From: an uncultured Mollicutes bacterium
Lineage (GTDB): Bacteria; Bacillota_I; Bacilli_A; RFN20; CAG-826
Reading direction: 5' to 3'
NCBI GenBank assembly: GCA_937893635.1
Contig: CALBGF010000191.1
Location: 1-52,712, forward strand
DNA length: 52,712 nucleotides
In this document: one piece after another, positions 46,133-52,712 of the stretch
Layout of the letters: every line of letters starts with the position of its first letter
Position numbering within the stretch: position 1 is the first letter of the stretch
The notes under the pieces: generated by a model
What the model was told of the DNA's origin: nothing
Database searches by the model: none
Seen by the model: only the letters and a program-made list of their open reading frames with translations
Translations under genes and position numbers: made by a program

Positions 46133-47524
46133 CTAGAATTTTAAATTGTTTGGTGTTCTTGGGAATGGTTGAACATCACGAATGTTTCCCATACCTGTTA
46201 CATACATTAATAAGCGGTCAAAACCAATACCAAATCCAGCATGCTTACAACCACCATATCTTCTTAAATCTAAGTACCATTCTAATCCTTCAGTTTTCAT
46301 ACCGATTTCATGCATTCTATTTAATAAGACATCATATCTTTCTTCACGTTGACTTCCACCTACTAATTCACCAACATTTGGTACTAATAAGTCACATGCC
46401 GCAACTGTCTTATTATCATCATTTACACGCATATAGAATGCTTTAATATCTTTTGGATAATCTGTTAAGAATACAGGTCCTTTGATAACTTGTTCGGTAA
46501 TATAACGTTCATGTTCACTTTGTAAATCCATGCCCCAGTAAATATTATCGTTATCAAATTTATGTCCATCTTCTTTAGCTTTTTGAAGTTCGCAAATTGC
46601 TTCAGTATATGGCATTCTCTTGAAATGAGAGTTCTTAACATGATTTAAGCGTTCCACTAAGGTCTTATCAATCATCGTGTTAAAGAAGTTAATTTCTTCT
46701 TCACAATTTTCCATCACATAATTAATACAGAATTTAATACAATCCTCAATTAAATCCATATCATCTTCTAAATCTGCAAAAGCAATTTCTGGTTCAATCA
46801 TCCAGAATTCAGAAGCATGACGAACTGTATTAGAACGTTCTGCTCTAAAAGTTGGACCAAATGTATAAACATCACGATATGCTAAAGCAAATGCTTCAAC
46901 TTGTAATTGACCAGATACTGATAAGCAAGCTGGTTTACCAAAGAATGATTTTGGATCTTTATCATTAGTAACTACATTAAATGTTTCACCAGCACCTTCA
47001 GCGTCATTACTTGTAATAATTGGTGTATGAACATAAATAAATCCTTGAGATTGGAAGAATTCATGAATAGCCATTGATAAAACACTACGAACACGGAATA
47101 CTGCTGAGAATGTATTTGTACGTGGTCTTAAATGCGCAATATCACGTAAAAATTCAAAACTATGACGTTTCTTTTGAAGTGGGTAATCTTCATCTACTCC
47201 GCCTTCTAGTTCAATAGAAGTTAAATGAATTTCAAATGGTTGTTTCATTTCTGGAGTTAAGACAAATTTACCAACAATATGGATACTAGATCCTGTTGAA
47301 AAATGAGAAACTTCCACGAAGTTTTCTAATACTTCTTTATCATAAACGATTTGAGCATTTTTAAAATATGTACCATCGTTTAATTCAATAAAACCAATTG
47401 AGCCATTATTACGATTAGTTCTAATCCAACCTTCTAACTCAACATCGGTGATTGATTCTTTTTCAAATGCATCTCCAAATTTGCATGTTTCATATAATTC
47501 TCTTACTGTTTTAAATTCGACCAT
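46133..47524 (-). CDS. asnS: Asparaginyl-tRNA synthetase
   Basis: Class IIb synthetase, 463 residues. N-terminal OB-fold anticodon-binding domain (about 20-115), then the class II motifs: motif 2 [21 protein letters not shown] and motif 3 [15 protein letters not shown], with [12 protein letters not shown]. (Motif 2 is at about residues 226-246.) Charges tRNA(Asn) directly. SD GGAAGG is 9 bases before the ATG, and it has its own extended -10 promoter. No T-box leader: only 74 bases separate it from tsaD. Confidence 0.97.
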   Translation of the reverse strand: MVEFKTVRELYETCKFGDAFEKESITDVELEGWIRTNRNNGSIGFIELNDGTYFKNAQIVYDKEVLENFVEVSHFSTGSSIHIVGKFVLTPEMKQPFEIHLTSIELEGGVDEDYPLQKKRHSFEFLRDIAHLRPRTNTFSAVFRVRSVLSMAIHEFFQSQGFIYVHTPIITSNDAEGAGETFNVVTNDKDPKSFFGKPACLSVSGQLQVEAFALAYRDVYTFGPTFRAERSNTVRHASEFWMIEPEIAFADLEDDMDLIEDCIKFCINYVMENCEEEINFFNTMIDKTLVERLNHVKNSHFKRMPYTEAICELQKAKEDGHKFDNDNIYWGMDLQSEHERYITEQVIKGPVFLTDYPKDIKAFYMRVNDDNKTVAACDLLVPNVGELVGGSQREERYDVLLNRMHEIGMKTEGLEWYLDLRRYGGCKHAGFGIGFDRLLMYVTGMGNIRDVQPFPRTPNNLKF

Positions 47525-47553
47525 AAATTTATTCCTTCCTCTTCACAAATATT

Positions 47554-47562
47554 ATTATATCA
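47554..47562 (-). promoter_or_regulatory. Extended -10 promoter of asnS
   Basis: TGATATAAT on minus, a perfect extended -10, 30 bases before the asnS ATG. The -35 is poor, as often with extended -10 promoters. Confidence 0.65.
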
Positions 47563-47566
47563 TCGC

Positions 47567-47589
47567 ATTATTAATTTGCCATTAATAAT
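47567..47589. repeat. Inverted repeat between tsaD and asnS
   Basis: Perfect arms ATTATTAAT/ATTAATAAT with a 5-base spacer, 9 bases after the tsaD stop and just upstream of the asnS -10. No U-tract. Weak terminator or operator. Confidence 0.4.
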
Positions 47590-47598
47590 ATTAAATTA

Positions 47599-48612
47599 TT
47601 AAAATTTTCTAAATTCATCAATTTTCCAACTTGGATCAACCGAAATTGATAAGTCAGCAAAAACTTGTTCATCATATAATCTTGACGCTACTTTTGCAAT
47701 CATTGCAGCATTATCGGTACAACACCACATTGGTGGAATAATAACATCAATACCGCTGCCATCTAAACGGCTAACAATTTCTTTACGTAAATATGAGTTT
47801 GCAGATACTCCGCCGGCAAGTACAACTTGTTTAACATCATATTCTTTTACTGCACGGAGTGATTTTTCTAAAATCATACCGATTGCCACTTCTTGGAATG
47901 AACAACATAAATCTGGAATATTAATTTTTTCGCCTTTTTGTTCCATATTATGTGCCATATTGATAATGCTTGTTTTTAACCCTGAATATGAAAAATCATA
48001 AGACTTATCATGTAAAGGAGTTGGTAACTTATAAGTATGATGTCCTTCTTTAGCATATTTATCAATTGGAATACCACCTGGATAAGGTAAACCCATAACA
48101 CGCGCTACTTTATCATAACATTCACCAATTGCATCATCTTTAGTCTCACCAATGATTTCAAAATCAAGGTGCTTACGCATAATGACAAGTTCAGTATTAC
48201 CGCCACTTACAACAATAGCAAGTAATGGGAACTTTAAAGGTTTAACATATTCATTTGCGTATATATGTCCCGCTAAATGATGGACTGGAATTAAAGGTTT
48301 GTTATACAAAAGAGCAATTGTTTTAGCGGCTTGTATACCAACATGCAAAGCACCAATTAATCCCGGACCTCTTGTGACCGCTACCGCACTAATATCTTCT
48401 AATTTAATATTAGCTTTATCAAGTGCTTCTTTTAAGACAATAGTAATATTTTCTGCGTGAAGTCTAGATGCAATTTCTGGCATTACTCCACCATATTTTG
48501 TATGTACTTCAATTTGTGTAGAAACAACATTCGCCAACAATTCATCATCTTTAATAATTGCTACTGCGGTTTCATCACATGAAGACTCAATTGCTAAAAT
48601 AATTTTAGACAT
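47599..48612 (-). CDS. tsaD: tRNA N6-adenosine threonylcarbamoyltransferase subunit TsaD
   Basis: Catalytic subunit that transfers threonylcarbamoyl to A37 of ANN-reading tRNAs (t6A). ASKHA fold with ILAIESSCDETAVA, metal-binding His pair in PVHHLAGHIYAN, SGGNTELV, and LAGGVSANSYLR. 337 residues from ATG 48612 (SD AGGTG). It overlaps rimI by 8 bases. Works with TsaB and TsaE in this operon; TsaC is not in the window. Confidence 0.97.
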   Translation of the reverse strand: MSKIILAIESSCDETAVAIIKDDELLANVVSTQIEVHTKYGGVMPEIASRLHAENITIVLKEALDKANIKLEDISAVAVTRGPGLIGALHVGIQAAKTIALLYNKPLIPVHHLAGHIYANEYVKPLKFPLLAIVVSGGNTELVIMRKHLDFEIIGETKDDAIGECYDKVARVMGLPYPGGIPIDKYAKEGHHTYKLPTPLHDKSYDFSYSGLKTSIINMAHNMEQKGEKINIPDLCCSFQEVAIGMILEKSLRAVKEYDVKQVVLAGGVSANSYLRKEIVSRLDGSGIDVIIPPMWCCTDNAAMIAKVASRLYDEQVFADLSISVDPSWKIDEFRKF

Positions 48613-49054
48613 TTTGTTCACCTACTTCTTTAATCATGAATTTGGCATCATCGCCATTATCATAATATCCTTTTTTAATTAAAGCTTCTTTAAACCCAAA
48701 CTTTTCATATAAAGCAATCGCTTTATCATTTTGAGTTCTTACTTCTAATGTAATCTTATTTACTCCAGCATTAGTCACACGATTAATCATATCTTGCATT
48801 AATACTTGACCAATGCCTTTTCTTCTTAAAGAACTTAAGACCGCAATTTGATTTACTTGCGCTACATCAAACGTTATCCAAAAATCAATAAATCCACATA
48901 TGACACCTTCATAATCAGCGACAAGTAATATGGCATAAGGATTTTCATTTAATTCATAATTAAATTGTTCTTCATTCCAAGGAGAGATAAAACTATCATT
49001 TTCAATTACTAAGACTTTACTTAAGTCTTTTTTTGTCATTGGACGTATTAGCAT
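48605..49054 (-). CDS. rimI: Ribosomal protein S18-alanine N-acetyltransferase
   Basis: GNAT-fold N-acetyltransferase, 149 residues. The acetyl-CoA loop is RRKGIGQVL (about 88-96), with the C-terminal LYEKFGF and the RimI-type EDSFISPWNEEQF-like opening (ENDSFISPWNEEQF). Position between tsaB and tsaD is typical for RimI. The substrate is assigned by family, not proven. Starts two bases after tsaB. Confidence 0.92.
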   Translation of the reverse strand: MLIRPMTKKDLSKVLVIENDSFISPWNEEQFNYELNENPYAILLVADYEGVICGFIDFWITFDVAQVNQIAVLSSLRRKGIGQVLMQDMINRVTNAGVNKITLEVRTQNDKAIALYEKFGFKEALIKKGYYDNGDDAKFMIKEVGEQNV

Positions 49055-49056
49055 AA

Positions 49057-49641
49057 CTAATCCTTCATATAAACTGGTGTTGCACCTAAAGAATTCTTTG
49101 TTGGAGTAATGTAATCAATAAGTGAAATCATTTCACTTAATACATTACTTTCTTTTCCTTCAACACCTAAATGATTAGCGTTACCGCAAATAACATAATC
49201 TTTATGAGCTTCAATATATTGTTTTAATTCATCATTTTTCATAATCGTATCATTTAAGATAACTTTATCGTTTTCATAAACACCAACATAACTACGATTA
49301 CTTCTTGCATTAATTACACAAATTGATGGATTTTTACCATCTTTTAAGATTTGCAATGATGATACTAAGTATAACGGTATATTTAACGCTAAAGCCATAA
49401 CTTTAGCAATAGTTAAAGAAATTCTTACACCGGTATATGAACCAGGTCCAATGCCACACATAACACTATCAATATCTTCTCTAGTGACATTATTTCTTTT
49501 TAAAATTTTCTCTAATTCCACAATCATCAATTCACTTTGTCTTTGCCAAGCCTCATATTGAATAAAATCAATTAATTGATGATCTTTAGCTAAGCCAACT
49601 GCTAAATTACAATCAGAACTATCTAATAAAACAGTATACAT
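49057..49641 (-). CDS. tsaB: t6A biosynthesis subunit TsaB
   Basis: ASKHA-fold scaffold that dimerises with TsaD. VLLDSSDCNLAVGL opening and the family hallmark CGIGPGSYTGVRISLTIAK (about residues 63-81). 194 residues, shorter than the usual 220-240 at the C-terminus, which is common in reduced genomes. It overlaps the tsaE stop by one base. Confidence 0.95.
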   Translation of the reverse strand: MYTVLLDSSDCNLAVGLAKDHQLIDFIQYEAWQRQSELMIVELEKILKRNNVTREDIDSVMCGIGPGSYTGVRISLTIAKVMALALNIPLYLVSSLQILKDGKNPSICVINARSNRSYVGVYENDKVILNDTIMKNDELKQYIEAHKDYVICGNANHLGVEGKESNVLSEMISLIDYITPTKNSLGATPVYMKD

Positions 49642-50111
49642 TACTTTTGACCTCCTAAGAGTTTATCAAATAATGGTTGATAAGCATTATTATTTGAAGA
49701 AATATTAATAATACGTGTATTCAAATCTTTATTTAATATTTCAATATTTAGAGATATATTTTCATCGATTTTTTCACTAATAAAATTTGGCCATTCGATT
49801 AAACAAATTCCATTACCTTCGATAAATTCTTCTAATCCTAAATCCTTATTCGTTCCTTCTTCTAAACGATAAGCGTCAATATGATATAAAGGTAATGTTC
49901 CATGAAAATAACATTTCATAATATTAAAAGTTGGAGAAGATACTTTATCTGTAATATTTAATCCTTTAGCAATGCCAGAAGATAAAGTTGTTTTACCAGC
50001 ACCTAAATCACCAGTTAAAGTGATTACTGATCCACGGAATAAAAAAGGAATTAAACTTTTTCCAAATTCAATAGTTTCCTCTTTTGATTTACTTACACAT
50101 GAATAATACAT
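49641..50111 (-). CDS. tsaE: t6A biosynthesis ATPase TsaE
   Basis: P-loop ATPase that resets the TsaB-TsaD complex. Walker A LTGDLGAGKTTL (about 32-43), then SSPTFNIM, HIDAYRLE and the C-terminal LIEWPNFI. 156 residues from ATG 50111, after GGGTG. A TTG start seven codons upstream is not supported. First gene of the tsaE-tsaB-rimI-tsaD operon. Confidence 0.95.
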   Translation of the reverse strand: MYYSCVSKSKEETIEFGKSLIPFLFRGSVITLTGDLGAGKTTLSSGIAKGLNITDKVSSPTFNIMKCYFHGTLPLYHIDAYRLEEGTNKDLGLEEFIEGNGICLIEWPNFISEKIDENISLNIEILNKDLNTRIINISSNNNAYQPLFDKLLGGQK

Positions 50112-50134
50112 ATACTCACCCACTTCGAGCAATT

Positions 50135-50154
50135 ATTATATCATACTTGATATA
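50135..50154 (-). promoter_or_regulatory. Extended -10 promoter and inverted repeat before tsaE
   Basis: TGATATAAT on minus (50135-50143), 24 bases before the ATG. It is embedded in a perfect inverted repeat TATATCA-TACT-TGATATA (50137-50154), so the same TGATATA box is presented on both strands. Confidence 0.6.
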
Positions 50155-50159
50155 AAATG

Positions 50160-50430
50160 TATCTATTTGTTAGAATTTTTATCTTAAATTTTTAAGAAAA
50201 TTTCCTTGATTTTTTTTATAATTTGTTTGTCGTATTTTAAATTCATTGTTTCTATTAAACAAACTACACTCCAAATTTTCAGTTTTCTAAGCATTAGATA
50301 TTTTGCGGGTAAACCCATAAAATTTCTAATACATATAAATTTTAATCATTTTAATTGAAAAATCACAAGATGAATTTTATATACTTTATTTCATTATTTT
50401 TATCAAAATACTTTAAGAATGTCTAGTTTT
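50160..50430. other. AT-rich intergenic region with an isolated stem-loop
   Basis: About 270 bases with no ORF I can support. The one feature is a long stem-loop at 50293-50330: outer arms ATTAGA/TCTAAT, middle arms ATTTT/AAAAT, inner GGG/CCC with loop TAAA. It has no U-tract and is not beside a gene end. Confidence 0.5.
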
Positions 50431-50439
50431 TGCTATACT
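50431..50439 (+). promoter_or_regulatory. Extended -10 promoter of the zinc-ribbon gene
   Basis: TGCTATACT (TG-n-TATACT), 18 bases before the ATG at 50457, with SD GGGTG between. Weak -35. Confidence 0.55.
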
Positions 50440-50456
50440 ATAAGTGGGTGATAAAT

Positions 50457-50930
50457 ATGAAAAGTCATGATAAGAAAAAATTGACTATTAGATTTTGTGG
50501 ATTTGTTTTATTAGCTGTTGGATTGGTATTTACCATAATGGGTTTTGCATCATTTTTTAATGCTATGAACTCATCATCTCAACCAAAATTGTTTTGGTGC
50601 TCATTTGTTGGTTTGCCTACTCTTGCTATTGGCATTATACTTGTAGTATTTTCTTACCAAAGAGAATTACATTCATATATGAAGGATGAATCTATGCCTG
50701 TATTTAAAGAAGGATATCGCGATATGCATAGTGAAATAAATGATTTTGCTAAAACTATGCGTGGAGAAGAAACTGAAAAAATTTGTCCTAATTGTGGAAC
50801 AAAAAATGAATTTGCCAATAATTACTGCAAGAAATGTGGCAAAAAATTACAAAATAAAGTTTGTCCAAAATGTCAAAACGAAGTGGATTGTGATGCCACA
50901 TTTTGTCCAAAGTGCGGAGAAAAATTATAA
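50457..50930 (+). CDS. Membrane protein with two C-terminal zinc ribbons
   Basis: 157 residues. Two membrane helices (about 12-35 and 45-68), a charged helical stretch (70-110), then two Cys4 zinc ribbons: CPNCG ... CKKCG and CPKCQ ... CPKCG. Such tandem ribbons usually mediate protein or nucleic-acid contacts at the membrane. No specific family can be named. ATG 50457 after GGGTG. It precedes the reductase gene by 18 bases and is likely co-transcribed with it. Confidence 0.8.
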   Translation: MKSHDKKKLTIRFCGFVLLAVGLVFTIMGFASFFNAMNSSSQPKLFWCSFVGLPTLAIGIILVVFSYQRELHSYMKDESMPVFKEGYRDMHSEINDFAKTMRGEETEKICPNCGTKNEFANNYCKKCGKKLQNKVCPKCQNEVDCDATFCPKCGEKL

Positions 50931-50948
50931 AAATTAGGAGACTATTTT

Positions 50949-51833
50949 ATGTTTGATGTTATTGTTATTGGTGCTGGACCAATTGGTTTAAACACCGCTA
51001 TTAAAGTTAGTGAAAAAGGAAAATCAGTTTTAATTATTGAAGCAGAAAGTTTTTTAGGCGGACAATTAACTAGATTATATCCAGAAAAAGAAATCGTCGA
51101 TATAAAAGGTATTCCATCTATTAAGGCAAAAGACTATATTGCTTCTCTTGTTAGTAAAGTAAATAGCCAAGATAAAATCGAAGTTAAACTTAGCGAAAGA
51201 GTAAACGAAATTAAAGAACATATAGTTGTTACTAATAAAGGACAATATGAAGCTAAATATATTGTCATTACTATTGGTTTAGGAACTACTACTCCTCGTC
51301 CAATGGGACTAGAAGGAGAAAAAGAATGCTCTAATATTTTATATTCTCTTCAAAGTCTTGAAACTTTAAAAAACAAAGAAGTATTAGTTCTTGGAGGCGG
51401 TGATTCCGCTTTAGATTGGGCCAAAGAAATATCAAATATTTCTGATCACGTCACTATTATTCATCGTCGTAAAGAATTTCGTGGTGATTTCAATACTATT
51501 AAAGATATTCAAAATGTCATTGTTAAAACACCATTTATTCCTGTTAAAATTATTAAATCCGCTAGTAAATTAGAAGATTTAGTAATTAAAAACGTTGAAA
51601 CAAATGAAGAAGAAACTTTACCTGCTGATTATGTCTTTGTAAATTATGGAAATATTCCTATGGTAAATACTTTTAACTTTGCTTCTCTAAATAATGGTTT
51701 AGCGGTAAATAACGATTTTAAAGTTAATGATTTTACATTCGCTATTGGTGATATTGCTCGATACGAATCAAAGAGAAATCGTATTGAACCAGGTTTAGAA
51801 GAATTAAGTCATATTCTTCCTTTAATCAAATAA
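50949..51833 (+). CDS. Ferredoxin-NADP+ reductase, thioredoxin-reductase-like type (YumC family)
   Basis: FAD flavoprotein moving electrons between NADPH and ferredoxin or flavodoxin. FAD-binding GAGPIG (8-13), LGGQLTRLYPEKEIVDIKG with the YPEK pattern of this class, NADP-binding VLGGGDSALDWA (about 148-159), and AIGDIARY. The CxxC of thioredoxin reductases is absent, which fits the FNR type. 294 residues against a usual 320-350; the C-terminal cap that stacks on the flavin looks shortened. SD TAGGAG. Confidence 0.9.
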   Translation: MFDVIVIGAGPIGLNTAIKVSEKGKSVLIIEAESFLGGQLTRLYPEKEIVDIKGIPSIKAKDYIASLVSKVNSQDKIEVKLSERVNEIKEHIVVTNKGQYEAKYIVITIGLGTTTPRPMGLEGEKECSNILYSLQSLETLKNKEVLVLGGGDSALDWAKEISNISDHVTIIHRRKEFRGDFNTIKDIQNVIVKTPFIPVKIIKSASKLEDLVIKNVETNEEETLPADYVFVNYGNIPMVNTFNFASLNNGLAVNNDFKVNDFTFAIGDIARYESKRNRIEPGLEELSHILPLIK

Positions 51834-51856
51834 TTCAAAATAAAATTTAAACAAAT

Positions 51857-51905
51857 AAAACGCTATTAGTTAAGAATTAAAATCTTCTTACTAATGGCGT
51901 TTTTT
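51857..51905 (+). terminator. Intrinsic terminator after the reductase gene
   Basis: Long imperfect stem: AAAACGCTATTAGTTAAGAA pairs with the segment TTCTTACTAATGGCGTTTT. Loop about 8 bases, followed by five or six T. Confidence 0.88.
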
Positions 51906-51917
51906 CTAACAAATTAT

Positions 51918-51957
51918 AAAAAATTCCGCGTGAGTCTACATAAATAACCCCGCGGAA
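51918..51957 (-). terminator. Intrinsic terminator of the permease/small-protein unit
   Basis: Minus-strand stem TTCCGCG/CGCGGAA with a 20-base loop, then six T (51918-51923). The GC-rich stem stands out in this AT-rich DNA. It lies 24 bases after the 42-residue ORF. Confidence 0.75.
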
Positions 51958-51980
51958 GTTTAAAGCATATTTATATTATA

Positions 51981-52109
51981 TTATTTTGCTTCTTTTATTT
52001 TTTTTAAATAAAATCTTACTATACATTTGATAGTTATATCTAAGAAAACAAAGCTTAAAAGAATAGCAATTATTATTAATATATTTTTTATTTCAAGCGT
52101 TGTTAACAT
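51981..52109 (-). CDS. 42-residue membrane protein
   Basis: Small ORF: ATG 52109 with SD AGGAGTG, 4-5 bases spacing, ending TAA at 51981. It encodes one hydrophobic helix (LIIIAILLSFVFLDI, about 11-25) and a basic tail (KKIKEAK). It begins 13 bases after the permease stop and ends before a terminator, so it is the last gene of that unit. No family known. It may be a small subunit or regulator of the permease. Confidence 0.6.
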   Translation of the reverse strand: MLTTLEIKNILIIIAILLSFVFLDITIKCIVRFYLKKIKEAK

Positions 52110-52122
52110 AATATCACTCCTT

Positions 52123-52712
52123 TTACTCACTACACTTTAGTGATTCAACCATGTCAATTTTCTTATTTTTATTAGCAATTACAATACTAACAAACCAAGA
52201 AACTCCTAATGTAATTAAAATACTTATTACAAAACTTAACCAACTTATTGATAGACTCATTTCATATTCACTAGCTAAAGCTTTAATTAAATAATCTAGT
52301 GTCCATACTCCAAGAGGAATACCAATTATTGTTCCTAAAATTGAAATCCACATATTTTGAGTAATTAATAAATTGCCTATTTTTTTATCTTTAAATCCCA
52401 ATACTTTTAAAGTTGACATCTCACGATATCTTTCCATGAAACTCATAACACCTAAATTATATAAGACTACTACTCCAAGCACTACTGCCGCGATTATGAG
52501 TAAAGTTACACTTATATTCATTAATTCCATAAACGAATCAAATGATTTGATAATAATGCTCTTACTTTGAGTATTAATAATATTTTCATTAGCGTTAATA
52601 TTTGATTCACTAGTATAAACAAGATTTATATGGTAATTAATGTTTTTAGATTTAGCGTAATCTTCATTCATAATTATTGCTTCACTCATTGATTTTAAGA
52701 TATCTTTTACTA
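52123..52712 (-). CDS. FtsX/MacB-like ABC permease, C-terminal part
   Basis: The frame is open to the window edge (codons upstream of the in-frame ATG 52689 continue without stop), so only about the last 196 residues are seen. The FtsX-like domain is clear: a helix at LLIIAAVVLGVVVLYNLG, then ERYREMSTLKVLGFKDKKI (the conserved EFATLKALG-type loop), a third helix with GTIIGIPLGVW and a last helix SFVISILITLGVSWFVSIV. Part of an ABC complex for lipoprotein handling, wall hydrolase control or peptide export. The ATPase is probably outside. Confidence 0.85.
   Translation of the reverse strand, partial: VKDILKSMSEAIIMNEDYAKSKNINYHINLVYTSESNINANENIINTQSKSIIIKSFDSFMELMNISVTLLIIAAVVLGVVVLYNLGVMSFMERYREMSTLKVLGFKDKKIGNLLITQNMWISILGTIIGIPLGVWTLDYLIKALASEYEMSLSISWLSFVISILITLGVSWFVSIVIANKNKKIDMVESLKCSE

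Noticed and set aside
46150..46446. Plus-strand open frame opposite asnS
   Set aside because: Shadow of the asnS 3' end; His/Tyr-rich product, no SD.
47525..47598. T-box leader for asnS
   Set aside because: The gap is only 74 bases with no T-box sequence or specifier stem; an extended -10 lies 30 bases before the ATG.

Overview
This is a 52.7 kb chromosomal window from a very AT-rich (I estimate about 30% G+C), walled, Gram-positive-type bacterium of the Bacilli. The evidence is a type-B (Bacillus-type) RNase P RNA, gpsB, ponA, dnaD, recU, RNase Y, gatCAB, many lipobox lipoproteins, SD-led genes and tryptophan encoded by TGG. The blocks pgsA-pncC-recA-rny-ymdB-spoVS-miaB-ricA, recU-ponA/nth-dnaD, dapB-cca, pcrA-ligA-gatCAB and tsaE-tsaB-rimI-tsaD keep the gene order known from Bacillus. 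A small-genome gut Bacilli lineage (Erysipelotrichia or RF39-like) would fit, but that is inference. I found no transposase, phage module, CRISPR array or tRNA gene.

Layout. 1-10.4 kb (all minus) is a carbohydrate-handling region. It holds the 5' part of galK, a LytTR-type two-component system, and an overlapping four-gene operon: a small membrane protein, a domain-permuted GH3 glycosidase anchored at both ends, a Cys-rich lipoprotein, and a lipoprotein with five carbohydrate-binding-like modules. The operon's upstream region carries a match to the CcpA/LacI-family operator consensus and two 10-bp direct repeats, 20 bp apart, that resemble LytTR sites. 10.5-14.4 kb encodes a lipid-anchored endonuclease I-type nuclease with two glycosyltransferases. 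14.4-22.7 kb is the housekeeping block of ricA, miaB, spoVS, ymdB, rny, recA, pncC, pgsA, rnpB and gpsB.

22.7-31.5 kb mixes both strands: an unknown lipoprotein, a Cys-rich DUF11-like protein, a DEDDh exonuclease, recU and ponA on plus; nth, dnaD, an unusually short cca-like gene, dapB and HU on minus. 30.9-39.5 kb is an operon-like minus block of pcrA, ligA, gatC, gatA, gatB and an orphan DnaB/RecA-fold ATPase, preceded by a thioredoxin-like lipoprotein. 39.6-41.5 kb is a plus-strand trio of uncharacterised membrane proteins. 41.5-45 kb has an ABC exporter with an XRE-AbrB fusion regulator, then an AAA_14/DUF4143 ATPase preceded by four perfectly phased 23-bp-period repeats. 45-50.2 kb carries asnS, an unknown membrane protein and the t6A tRNA-modification operon. 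50.4-52.7 kb has a zinc-ribbon membrane protein, a ferredoxin-NADP reductase, a 42-residue membrane protein and the end of an FtsX-like permease.

The best candidates for something undescribed are (1) the GH3/lipoprotein operon with its adjacent LytTR system and paired upstream repeats, (2) the iteron-like repeat array before the AAA_14/DUF4143 gene, (3) the 14%-cysteine DUF11-like protein, and (4) the cca-like gene that has only the head and neck of the enzyme. All functions are read from motifs and gene context; no database search was run.
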